6,746 nucleotides of DNA from Candidatus Methanocorpusculum equi (GCA_018065685.1 JAGHSU010000162.1:1-6746); one strand, 5' to 3'. Positions 1 to 5,554 are shown, counted from the first letter of the stretch. The notes: generated from the sequence alone by a model not told the origin. Made by a program: numbers and translations.

Positions 1-1
1 C

Positions 2-151
2 TACTGCGGTGTGGACCTTCTCCCGCTCGAAGGAGGGGGATACACCTGTCTTGAGGTCAACGGAACACCCAACTGGCACTGCATGACAGCCCCGATTCCG
101 CGGCTTCTTGCAGAATATCTGGTTGAACAGGACAAACTGCAGAGACGGTAA
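2..151 (+). CDS. RimK-like ATP-grasp ligase, C-terminal end (partial)
   Basis: The last 49 residues of a protein whose start lies outside the window, ending at TAA. The fragment runs YCGVDLLPLE, then a Gly-rich turn, then CLEVNGTPNW. This is the terminal strand of an ATP-grasp fold, where the Glu and Asn of the EVN motif (residues 18 and 20 of the fragment) normally bind the Mg2+ of ATP. The RimK branch includes amino-acid ligases such as the tetrahydromethanopterin and F420 alpha-glutamate ligases of methanogens. The motif pattern fits that branch, but the fragment is too short to name a substrate. About 100 bases separate it from the next gene, which has its own TATA-like box, so co-transcription is not required. 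The superfamily is fairly sure; the exact role is unknown. Confidence 0.75.
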   Translation, partial: YCGVDLLPLEGGGYTCLEVNGTPNWHCMTAPIPRLLAEYLVEQDKLQRR

Positions 152-188
152 GTCCGGAGCCTTTAAGGGAAAGCAGATAAGAGAGTAA

Positions 189-200
189 AAATAATTATAA
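189..200 (+). promoter_or_regulatory. TATA-like box for the sugar nucleotidyltransferase gene
   Basis: An A/T-only stretch (AATAATTATAA core) lies about 60 bases before the ATG at 256. Archaeal transcription usually starts about 25 bases downstream of the TATA centre, which would put the start near 220 and give a leader of roughly 35 bases. The position is plausible, but the box is a weak match to TTTATATA. Confidence 0.4.
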
Positions 201-202
201 GG

Positions 203-235
203 TAATCTTTAGAGATTAGAAACTCAGATTAGAAA
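203..235 (+). promoter_or_regulatory. Candidate operator: inverted plus direct repeats
   Basis: TAATCT (203-208) and AGATTA (213-218) form a perfect 6-4-6 inverted repeat. The ten bases AGATTAGAAA occur at 213-222 and again at 226-235, a 13-base period. The cluster sits just downstream of the TATA-like box and over the expected transcription start, where archaeal repressors commonly bind. That it is an operator is inference; the repeats are seen directly. Confidence 0.35.
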
Positions 236-255
236 ATTATAGGAAGCAACTAACT

Positions 256-1434
256 ATGAAAGCATGCATCATGTGCGGCGGAGAGGGAACAAGACTGCGC
301 CCCTTAACCTTCGAACGCCCGAAACCCTGTATTCCGATTGCAAACCGCCCGTCCATTGTCCACCTGGTAACGCACCTTGCAAACCTCGGATTTACTGATA
401 TCGTAATTACCATCGGATACTTAGGTGATGATATCCAGAAGGCATTAGGCGACGGCTCTCTTTACGGCGCAAACATCACCTATGTCTCGGAAGAGATTAA
501 GCTCGGGACCGCAGGCTCTGTTAAAAACGCGCAGAAGTATCTGGAAGATGCTCCGTTCCTCGTTGTCGGAGGAGACCACATGACCGACTTAAATCTCCTT
601 GAGTTCTACCGTGCACACATGAACTCCTCGGCTGTTGTGTCAATCGGTCTGATGAGCATTGAAGACCCGCGTGAGTTCGGAATTGCAGAGCTCGATGCCA
701 ACCTGCGTATCCACCGCTTTAAGGAAAAGCCGCATCCGGGAGAGATCTTCTCGAATCTGGCAAGCACTGGTATTTATGTCTGCGACCCGGAAATCTTCAG
801 GATGATTCCGGAAAATACCAAGTTCGATTTCGCAAAGGACTTATTCCCGCTTATTATGCAGCGCGGTCTGCAGATTAACGGCTGGCTTGCCCGTGGAAAC
901 TGGACAGATGTCGGAAGCCCTGCGATGCTCCGTGCCGCGGAAAAATGGAAGCTGCAGGAAAATGTTTCAACCAGTGTTCTGGGGTCGGTAAATATCAAAG
1001 ACGGCCATGTCGCAGGTCCGGTCTCGTTCGGGGACGGGATTACCCTCGGGTCCGGAAGCCGTGTGGTGGGGCCGGTTCTTCTGGGAAACCATGTTACCAT
1101 CGGGGACAATGTATTAATCGGACCCTATACCAGTATCGGGGACAACTGTGTGATTAAGAACAACTCTAAGATTTTCTCTTCATCGGTCTACAGAGGGGCT
1201 GTTATCGGGGAAAACACAACGCTATCCGGTTCCATTGTTGATATCAGCACGACAATCGGGGACAACTGTTCGATTGAGCACAACACGGTAATAGGCCCCC
1301 GCTGTGTTCTGAGAAACAACATCACGGTCCACTCGGGAACCCGTATCTGGCCTGATGTTATCATTGAGGAAGGGAAAACCGTGCAGGAAAATGTGTTAAA
1401 TGATGCATATGACACCCGGTGCGAGGGGTCATAA
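256..1434 (+). CDS. NDP-sugar pyrophosphorylase with C-terminal left-handed beta-helix
   Basis: A 392-residue cytosolic nucleotidyltransferase expected to join a sugar-1-phosphate and an NTP to give an NDP-sugar and pyrophosphate, for cell-surface glycan or glycoprotein synthesis. Residues 1 to about 235 are the catalytic domain: GGEGTRLRPLT at 8-18 is the nucleotide-binding signature, Lys23 follows in the RPKP motif, LGTAG is at 83-87, GGDH at 105-108 supplies a metal-binding Asp107, EKP is at 157-159, and WTDVG at 216-220 supplies the second metal Asp. Residues from about 244 to 380 hold hexapeptide repeats (TIGDNV, SIGDNC, VIGENT, TIGDNC), a left-handed beta-helix as in mannose-1-phosphate guanylyltransferases and GlmU-type enzymes. 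No acetyltransferase active site is evident, so the helix may only oligomerise or regulate. The ATG is preceded by a weak AGGAAG at 241-246. The sugar and base specificity cannot be read from the sequence. Confidence 0.88.
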   Translation: MKACIMCGGEGTRLRPLTFERPKPCIPIANRPSIVHLVTHLANLGFTDIVITIGYLGDDIQKALGDGSLYGANITYVSEEIKLGTAGSVKNAQKYLEDAPFLVVGGDHMTDLNLLEFYRAHMNSSAVVSIGLMSIEDPREFGIAELDANLRIHRFKEKPHPGEIFSNLASTGIYVCDPEIFRMIPENTKFDFAKDLFPLIMQRGLQINGWLARGNWTDVGSPAMLRAAEKWKLQENVSTSVLGSVNIKDGHVAGPVSFGDGITLGSGSRVVGPVLLGNHVTIGDNVLIGPYTSIGDNCVIKNNSKIFSSSVYRGAVIGENTTLSGSIVDISTTIGDNCSIEHNTVIGPRCVLRNNITVHSGTRIWPDVIIEEGKTVQENVLNDAYDTRCEGS

Positions 1435-1435
1435 C

Positions 1436-1464
1436 TTTTTTTATTTTTAGTTTATTTTATTTTT
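1436..1464 (+). terminator. T-tract terminator after the sugar nucleotidyltransferase gene
   Basis: One base after the TAA comes a run of seven T, an A, five T, then further T-rich sequence. Archaeal RNA polymerase terminates at such U-tracts without needing a hairpin. The tract lies in the short gap between two convergent genes. Confidence 0.6.
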
Positions 1465-1471
1465 AGTTTAT
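1440..1471. repeat. Perfect 16-bp tandem duplication in the convergent gap
   Basis: TTTATTTTTAGTTTAT occurs at 1440-1455 and again, without any gap or mismatch, at 1456-1471. The second copy contains the stop codon of the minus-strand gene (TAA, read from 1470 to 1468) and the last base of its preceding codon. The duplication extends the T-tract of the plus-strand gene. It looks like a replication-slippage product. Confidence 0.85.
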
Positions 1472-2736
1472 AGATTTCCCATCCGTTCCCCAATCAGGTA
1501 GTGCCGCCTGCTTTCAGTAATCCGGACACGCAGTTTTGTACCGACAGGGTATTCTTCCATAACCACGATGTTCTGATACGTCTTATCCCGCACCGTCACA
1601 CTTCCCGCACATTCATGTTCTGTTACGATGCAGTCCAGCTCTTTTCCGACGAGGGCCGCGCAGTTTGCATCATAGATGATGTTTACCGCATCAGTAAGAG
1701 CTTTTGACCGTGCTTTTTTCACCGGCTCAGGGATGCGCTTCCATTTTGCGGCAGGTGTTTTCTGCCGTACGGAAAACCGTGTGATATTGACTTTTCCCGG
1801 TTTTGTCCTGAGGACCTGGGCTACTGATGCTTCTGCATCCTCATCGGTTTCGCCGGAGAATCCTGCGATGTAGTCGGTACAGATTCTGATATCCGGATAG
1901 CGTTTCCGTGCCCGCTGCACGATATTCTCATAGTCTTCTGCTGTGTATCGCCTGCCCATCTGTTTCAGGACAGTATCTGATGCGGACTGCACGGGGATGT
2001 GAAGGAAGAGGAATATCTTCGGGTGCTGCAGGACTTCGAGGTATTCGTCCAGAATCGGAAGAAGCGTGTCCGGGTTTGCCATCCCCACACGAATCATGAA
2101 GCGTCCGTCGAGACTGCAGAGTTCGCGTAAGAGGTCCGGGAGCCGCTTTCCAAAGTCTTCATCCTCTTCGGTAAAGTCAAGTCCCCAGGATGCGGTATCC
2201 TGAGCAGTCACCTGCAGCTCGCACGCTCCGTTTGCGATGCATGCTTTTGCCTGCTGGAGGATGTCTGCTGTGGGGAAGCTCACCAGTTTTCCCCGTGCAA
2301 GGCGTGTTATGCAGTAGGTGCAGTGTTCGCTGCAGCCGCGCGCAATCTGGAGGACTGCGGTTGTTGTCTGCGGCATGGTCCCTGTTTTTTTCCAGCACTG
2401 GTGAATGGTGTCCGGGGGGATGATGCATGCTTTGGGGAACTGTGACCGGAGCCGGTCTTCTGCAATCGGCGGGAGACACCCCGTGATAAAAAGCTGTTTT
2501 TTCTCAAAGAGCGTTAAGCGCTCGTACATGTGCTGTTCGGTTTTTTCGATGACAACACAGGTGTTGATGAGGACTGCATCTGCATCCAAGGGAGAGGAGA
2601 CCAGTCTGCAGCCGTTTGCTTTGGCGATTTCATGGATTTTTTCCGTGTCTCCCGTGTTATAGGTACACCCGTAGGTCTCGGTGTAGAGAGCAAGATTTCT
2701 GAGACGGTCAAACGGAGAGTCGCCTAAGCATTCCAT
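1468..2736 (-). CDS. tRNA t6A37 methylthiotransferase, CDKAL1/MtaB type (radical SAM)
   Basis: A 422-residue enzyme expected to add a methylthio group to C2 of N6-threonylcarbamoyladenosine at tRNA position 37, next to the anticodon. The N-terminal methylthiotransferase domain carries three cluster cysteines: Cys24 in ETYGC, Cys60 in INTC and Cys87 in ITGC. The radical-SAM domain has the CxxxCxxC motif (CSEHCTYC, Cys135, Cys139, Cys142) followed by ITRLARG, the form typical of archaeal and eukaryotic members. The last 60 or so residues are a TRAM RNA-binding domain. The ATG at 2736 was chosen because it is the last start codon before the conserved ETYGC; an open extension upstream is hydrophobic and unlike the family. 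No good ribosome binding site precedes it, so the mRNA may be leaderless. It is convergent with the sugar gene and divergent from the GNAT gene. Confidence 0.9.
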   Translation of the reverse strand: MECLGDSPFDRLRNLALYTETYGCTYNTGDTEKIHEIAKANGCRLVSSPLDADAVLINTCVVIEKTEQHMYERLTLFEKKQLFITGCLPPIAEDRLRSQFPKACIIPPDTIHQCWKKTGTMPQTTTAVLQIARGCSEHCTYCITRLARGKLVSFPTADILQQAKACIANGACELQVTAQDTASWGLDFTEEDEDFGKRLPDLLRELCSLDGRFMIRVGMANPDTLLPILDEYLEVLQHPKIFLFLHIPVQSASDTVLKQMGRRYTAEDYENIVQRARKRYPDIRICTDYIAGFSGETDEDAEASVAQVLRTKPGKVNITRFSVRQKTPAAKWKRIPEPVKKARSKALTDAVNIIYDANCAALVGKELDCIVTEHECAGSVTVRDKTYQNIVVMEEYPVGTKLRVRITESRRHYLIGERMGNL

Positions 2737-2746
2737 GCAGTATCTA

Positions 2747-2767
2747 TTTGCGCGCAAAGGAGATAAA
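2747..2767 (-). promoter_or_regulatory. TATA-like box and 12-bp palindrome upstream of the methylthiotransferase
   Basis: On the minus strand, TTTATCT (2767-2761) is centred about 27 bases before the ATG, the right distance for a leaderless transcript starting at that codon. Between it and the start lies a perfect 12-bp palindrome, TTTGCGCGCAAA (2747-2758), in a position where a bound protein would block initiation. The TATA match is partial. Confidence 0.35.
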
Positions 2768-2795
2768 GGATAGGAAAATGAATGAGTAAGTATCA

Positions 2796-2830
2796 GATGC
2801 AGTACAGCGGGGATTGCTGCCTGCAGCATC
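2796..2830. repeat. Imperfect inverted repeat between divergent genes
   Basis: GATGC (2796-2800) pairs with GCATC (2826-2830), and inside it CAGC (2805-2808) pairs with GCTG (2816-2819) around a seven-base loop. It lies between the starts of the methylthiotransferase and GNAT genes. It may be a transcript hairpin or chance; no function can be assigned. Confidence 0.3.
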
Positions 2831-2853
2831 AAAAAGAATAAATGAAACGGCGG

Positions 2854-2876
2854 TAAATACAATACTAATTTATAAT
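2854..2876 (+). promoter_or_regulatory. Promoter region of the GNAT gene (two TATA-like candidates)
   Basis: TAAATAC at 2854-2860 is centred 32 bases before the ATG at 2889 and would allow a very short leader. TTTATAAT at 2869-2876 matches the consensus better but sits too close to the ATG, unless translation begins further in. The choice between them is open. Confidence 0.35.
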
Positions 2877-2888
2877 CGGGGATATAAG

Positions 2889-3943
2889 ATGGATAAAGAA
2901 ACATACCTGACAGGCACACTGGAAATCCGTCAGGGAGAAAACATAATTACCCTGCGCAGAGCCGGGCGCGGGGACATGCCGGCAATCAGTGACGCCATCT
3001 ATCAGGAATACGGTACAACCTACTACAAGGACTTTGTCTACGATGCTGACAAACTCTACGCATACCTCAGCAGCGAAGGCAGATTTTCTGCGGTTGCGGA
3101 ACTGAACGGAGAGCTTGCCGGTCATATGGGAACATGGGAAGAGAAACTGTTCCCGGGCATCTGGGAAATGGGCATGGGGATTGTATTCAGACAGTTCAGA
3201 GGACACAATATCCTGGCATATCTGGGAAAATATCTGTTAGCATACAACATAGATGTCTCAAAAGCACGCGGCCTGATGGGACACAATGTTCTAACGCACA
3301 GCATCTCCCAGAAACAGTCAGAACAAGGCGGCATGGTTGTAAACGGATTCACTCTGAACTTTGTCCCATCCGACATCCTGATTAGTACGTTTACCAGACA
3401 CAAAAATCCCGAAACGGTAAACGAAAAAAGTTCATACTGCTACCACTATGCAAACCTGACGCCCGATACAAAAGAAAAGACCGTCTATCTCGCTGACGAG
3501 GTAACAGACTGCGTACAGTACATCTACAATACCCAGAAACTGAAACTGGTCTGTACATCTGACGGATTCGCAGAACCTGCTGATAAAAGCACACTCGTCT
3601 GCGATATAAACACACGTTTCGGATATGCCGCGATACAGGTTCCGGAGATCGGCAGCGATTTTGCGGAAAGGTGCAGAAAAGCACTCACCTCAATGAAGGA
3701 AAAAACATTACCACCGTTGACCTATCATTTTCCGCAGACTCACCGGAAGCACTGTTCGCCTACGAAGAAGCAAAGAAAGCCGGTTTCTTTTTCAGTGCTC
3801 TCTTTCCAAATACGGAACGCGGCGATATAGTGGTGATGGAAAAGATCTCCTCCAGGGTGGCCTATGAAGACCTTGAACTTACCGAAAACGCACAGATGCT
3901 GCTTGATAAAATCAGATGCCTGATGCCGGACGCCAAAAAGTAA
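2889..3943 (+). pseudogene. GNAT-family N-acetyltransferase, interrupted by a -1 frameshift
   Basis: An acetyltransferase-like protein in two reading frames. The first part, from ATG 2889, encodes about 272 residues up to the A-run at 3700-3705. The second part continues in the -1 frame from about 3704 (NITTVDLSFSADSPEALFAY onward) to TAA 3943, giving about 351 residues if joined. The first half holds a GNAT acetyl-CoA-binding region: VFRQFRGHNILAYLGKYLL matches the RxxGxG/A-type motif A, followed by THSISQKQSEQGG. The second half (AYEEAKKAGFFFSALFPNTERGDIVVMEKI) resembles the end of longer two-part GNAT proteins, some of which occur with RsbW-like kinases; this is recall. Read straight through, the first frame ends in a basic tail unlike the family, supporting a true shift. 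It could be a broken gene, a homopolymer sequencing error or recoding. The substrate is unknown. ATG 2889 is preferred to an in-frame TTG at 2814 because homology begins after it. Confidence 0.75.
3699..3707 (+). other. Frameshift site at a run of six A
   Basis: Codons GAA-AAA-ACA in the upstream frame become AAC-ATT-ACC in the downstream frame if one base is read twice, or if the run had seven A instead of six (3700-3705). A tRNA-Lys on AAA (3702-3704) could slip back one base and stay paired. The heptamer AAAAAAC is present but not in the classical X-XXY-YYZ phase relative to the incoming frame. Confidence 0.65.
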
Positions 3944-3957
3944 CGCCCCTCGTCCGG
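3926..3957 (+). repeat. 7-bp inverted repeat across the GNAT stop codon
   Basis: CCGGACG (3926-3932) and CGTCCGG (3951-3957) are exact inverted copies around an 18-base loop that contains the TAA. No T-tract follows, so it is not a typical archaeal terminator. It is the first of a series of hairpins running to 4097. Confidence 0.4.
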
Positions 3958-3988
3958 AAGTCGTACACTCTGTTTCTAACACTTCAGC

Positions 3989-4007
3989 CCCTGCTTTCGC
4001 ATCAGGG
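3989..4007 (+). repeat. Short hairpin downstream of the GNAT gene
   Basis: CCCTG (3989-3993) pairs with CAGGG (4003-4007) around nine bases. On the opposite strand the inner part gives a TGC-GAAA-GCA hairpin with a GNRA tetraloop. It is part of the gene-free stretch 3944-4201 and may belong to a larger structured RNA with the element at 4030-4097. Confidence 0.35.
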
Positions 4008-4029
4008 ATGCCGGTTGGCCGGTGCTGCC

Positions 4030-4097
4030 CCGGTCGGCAAAAATCGCGGGAATTCGCACAGATTCGCGAATTTACCGGAAAGAGCCGCGCCGACCGG
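4030..4097 (+). ncRNA. Candidate structured RNA: 68-nt bulged hairpin
   Basis: Three nested stems can form. CCGGTCGGC (4030-4038) pairs with GCCGACCGG (4089-4097), nine pairs. GCGG (4046-4049) pairs with CCGC (4085-4088), directly stacked on the first stem. AATTCGC (4051-4057) pairs with GCGAATT (4066-4072) around an eight-base loop, with a flanking G-T wobble. A seven-base A-rich bulge lies on the left and an eleven-base purine-rich one on the right. CCGGT also occurs at 4011-4015 and 4019-4023, which would allow alternative pairings. No T-tract follows and no clear promoter precedes it, so it could be a 3' end of the GNAT transcript, a separate RNA on either strand, or a DNA inverted repeat. 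I do not recognise a known family. Confidence 0.4.
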
Positions 4098-4143
4098 TAC
4101 AACAGCCCGTAAAATACCCGTGGGTTACACCAAAATCCATTAC

Positions 4144-4180
4144 GAAACTACTATTAATCCTGCAGTCAAATAATATATTA
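4144..4180 (+). promoter_or_regulatory. ftr promoter region with a TAATATATTA palindrome
   Basis: A CGAAAC-like BRE followed by TACTATTAAT (to about 4158) would put transcription start near 4178, upstream of the GGTGA at 4192-4196. A perfect 10-bp palindrome, TAATATATTA (4171-4180), overlaps that start. Alternatively this palindrome is itself the TATA box, but it would then start transcription at the ATG and leave out the ribosome binding site. The first reading is preferred. Confidence 0.4.
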
Positions 4181-4201
4181 TCACTACTTGTGGTGAACAC
4201 T

Positions 4202-5098
4202 ATGGAATTCAACGGAGTAACTATTGAAGATACTTACGCAGAAGGCTTTCCGGTCTGGACAGCCCGTGTAATTATCACTGCAGTAACGAAAGACTGGGCA
4301 TACAAGGCAGCAACCGAGGCCACCGGATTTGCAACATCCACCATCGGCTGCCCGTGCGAGGCAGGAATTGAGAAGTTCCTTCCGCCGGAAGAGACTCCTG
4401 ACCACCGCCCCGGATTTGCAATCCTTATCTGCTGCGGAAAGAAGGCATTAAAGGAACAGGTTTTAGAGCGTGTTTCCGAGTGTGTCTTAACTGCACCGAC
4501 CACTGCTGTCTTTAACGGACATGCAGGCGAAGAGGAGATCATTCCGATTAAGCTCCACTTCTTCGGCGACAAGTTCGAGAAGAAGGTCGAGGTTGGCGGA
4601 ATCCAGTGCTGGTCCATCCCGATTATGGGCGGAGATTTCATTGTTGAAGAGGAAATCGGCGCAATCAAGGGTGTCGCAGGCGGAAACTTCTTAATCCTCG
4701 GCGAGTCCCAGATGTCCGCATTAGTTGCAGCAGAGGCAGCAGTTGATGCAATCAGAGGCGTTGCAGGAACCATCACCCCGTTCCCGGGAGGAGTTGTCTC
4801 ATCCGGTTCAAAGGTCGGTTCCCTTTCCTACAAGTTCATGAACGCATCCACCAACGAGAAGTTCTGCCCGACCATCCGTGCAGCAGTTCTTGAGAAGGGC
4901 TTAGAGACCCAGATTCCTGAAGGCGTCAAGGCAGTCTATGAGATTGTTATCGACGGTGTCTCCGAAGCAGCAGTCAAGGAGGCAATGAAGGCAGGTGTCC
5001 AGGCAGCATGCAGAGTCCCGGGCGTTGTAAAGATCACCGCAGGAAACTACGGCGGAAACCTTGGTCCTTTCAAGTTCATGCTGAAGGACTGCATCTAA
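4202..5098 (+). CDS. ftr: Formylmethanofuran--tetrahydromethanopterin N-formyltransferase
   Basis: A 298-residue cytosolic enzyme, the usual family length, that moves the formyl group from formylmethanofuran to N5 of tetrahydromethanopterin (or sarcinapterin), the second step of CO2 reduction to methane. The family is evident throughout: [22 protein letters not shown] at the start, [17 protein letters not shown] at 41-57, [23 protein letters not shown] in the middle, [31 protein letters not shown] at 194-224 and GGNLGPFKF near the end. ATG 4202 has a good GGTGA (4192-4196) five bases upstream; the open frame before it is not family sequence. Codon use is strongly biased (GGA/GGC for Gly, TTA and CTT for Leu, GCA for Ala), as expected of a highly expressed gene. 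It stands alone, with no other methanogenesis gene in view. Confidence 0.97.
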   Translation: MEFNGVTIEDTYAEGFPVWTARVIITAVTKDWAYKAATEATGFATSTIGCPCEAGIEKFLPPEETPDHRPGFAILICCGKKALKEQVLERVSECVLTAPTTAVFNGHAGEEEIIPIKLHFFGDKFEKKVEVGGIQCWSIPIMGGDFIVEEEIGAIKGVAGGNFLILGESQMSALVAAEAAVDAIRGVAGTITPFPGGVVSSGSKVGSLSYKFMNASTNEKFCPTIRAAVLEKGLETQIPEGVKAVYEIVIDGVSEAAVKEAMKAGVQAACRVPGVVKITAGNYGGNLGPFKFMLKDCI

Positions 5099-5112
5099 TT
5101 TTTTTCTTTTTT
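5099..5112 (+). terminator. T-tract terminator of ftr
   Basis: Immediately after the TAA come seven T, one C and six T. This is a typical U-tract archaeal terminator. Confidence 0.7.
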
Positions 5113-5128
5113 CCGGTGTTGCCAAAGA

Positions 5129-5150
5129 CCGCAGACAGCTCTGTCTCCGG
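5129..5150. terminator. Hairpin between ftr and the minus-strand small ORF
   Basis: AGACA (5133-5137) pairs with TGTCT (5142-5146) around GCTC. After one C-C mismatch, CCG (5129-5131) pairs with CGG (5148-5150). A T-rich ATAATATTTT follows on the plus strand. It lies only ten bases past the stop of the minus-strand small ORF, so it may separate the two convergent transcripts. Confidence 0.4.
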
Positions 5151-5159
5151 ATAATATTT

Positions 5160-5339
5160 TCATACTGTGGATACCTTCTCCCACCGCACCCCATCTATAT
5201 ACTTCCCCACGCGCGGCATCCCCACCTCCGCCGAACCAAAAATCCCCTGCCCCATCATCAAACCCTCGAAAAAAACACCACTCCTCCGAACCCCATATAT
5301 AAACCTATCTTTTTCAGACCCATAAAAATCAAAAAACAT
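5160..5339 (-). CDS. Small ORF, 59 aa, unknown function
   Basis: A minus-strand ORF begins MFFDFYGSEKDRFIYG and ends GKYIDGVRWEKVSTV before TGA. It has ten Gly, many aromatic residues, no Cys, no obvious signal peptide and no membrane segment. Three things support it: a perfect GGAGG (5349-5353) nine bases before the ATG, a TATA box (5381-5392) that would start the transcript about 22 bases before the ATG, and a hairpin after the stop. Against it, Gly is mostly GGG and several Arg are AGG, unlike the neighbouring genes; a second frame on this strand is also open over much of the region; and the sequence may only reflect a G-rich strand (six CCCC tracts on the plus strand). I recognise no family. 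It is convergent with ftr and divergent from rps12. Confidence 0.45.
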   Translation of the reverse strand: MFFDFYGSEKDRFIYGVRRSGVFFEGLMMGQGIFGSAEVGMPRVGKYIDGVRWEKVSTV

Positions 5340-5380
5340 AAAATCCGGCCTCCAATCTTGAAAAAACCCGTAATTCCGCT

Positions 5381-5392
5381 GGATTTATATCC
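5381..5392. promoter_or_regulatory. Bidirectional TATA box (rps12 operon and small ORF)
   Basis: GGATTTATATCC reads as TTTATAT on the plus strand and as GGATATAAATCC on the minus strand. The expected plus-strand start is near 5412, at the foot of the structured RNA element. The expected minus-strand start is near 5361, just before the GGAGG of the small ORF. The fit of spacing in both directions is the main support. Another TATA-like site at 5295-5303 could give a longer rps12 leader. Confidence 0.55.
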
Positions 5393-5413
5393 TCATCCTG
5401 CACATGAATATAG

Positions 5414-5507
5414 GTACGCGGTGAGGCAGGGCCATCCATGGATGTCCAAAAGCATCCGGAACCTTCCATGACCATCCAAAGTCATACCCCTGCCAGTTAC
5501 CGCATAC
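5414..5507 (+). ncRNA. Candidate structured leader RNA (three-way junction) upstream of rps12
   Basis: A closing stem pairs 5418-5424 with 5497-5503 (seven pairs, one G-T), then after a two-base AG bulge 5425-5431 with 5488-5494 (GGCAGGG with CCCTGCC). Beyond one C-A mismatch it continues with 5414-5416 and 5505-5507. The 56-base interior holds two hairpins: GGATG (5440-5444) with CATCC (5453-5457), and ATGAC (5468-5472) with GTCAT (5481-5485). Both eight-base loops contain TCCAAA. CCATCCA occurs at 5432-5438 and 5472-5478, so GGATG has three possible partners and the fold could switch. The predicted transcript start falls at its 5' edge, and it ends about 47 bases before the rps12 ATG. It is either a cis-regulatory leader or a small RNA. 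I recognise no known family. Confidence 0.55.
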
Positions 5508-5554
5508 ATTAATACCAACCAATAGGCAATCGAATTAAAAATCGAGGAAACTTA

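Noticed and set aside
774..1109. A minus-strand open frame inside the sugar nucleotidyltransferase gene
   Set aside because: It is fully covered by a well-supported gene on the other strand, with no recognisable protein features.
1097..1269. DNA repeats ATCGGGGACAACTGT at 1135 and 1255 (and a variant at 1097)
   Set aside because: They are the coding DNA of successive IGDN hexapeptide turns of the beta-helix, not an independent repeat.
2737..2919. A 61-codon N-terminal extension of the methylthiotransferase frame
   Set aside because: It is hydrophobic, starts with GTG, overlaps the GNAT start and has no counterpart in the family; ATG 2736 lies just before the conserved ETYGC.
3700..3706. Classical X-XXY-YYZ programmed frameshift heptamer
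   Set aside because: AAAAAAC is present, but its phase relative to the upstream frame is not the classical one, so only single-tRNA slippage would fit.
3980..4010. Box C/D sRNA on the minus strand (TGATG followed by CTGA)
   Set aside because: The C box lacks its final A, no second C'/D' pair was found, and the bases are better explained by a hairpin.
4022..4201. An upstream extension of the ftr frame
   Set aside because: The family begins at [10 protein letters not shown], the GGTGA is placed for ATG 4202, and the extension runs through hairpins and the promoter region.
4234..4776. A 180-codon open frame antisense to ftr
   Set aside because: It is a shadow of the biased codon use of ftr: low-complexity Ala/Ser/Pro sequence with no start signals.
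5414..5507. 5S rRNA, tRNA or fluoride riboswitch for the rps12 leader element
   Set aside because: None of the conserved loops or arms of these families is present; length and stems do not match.
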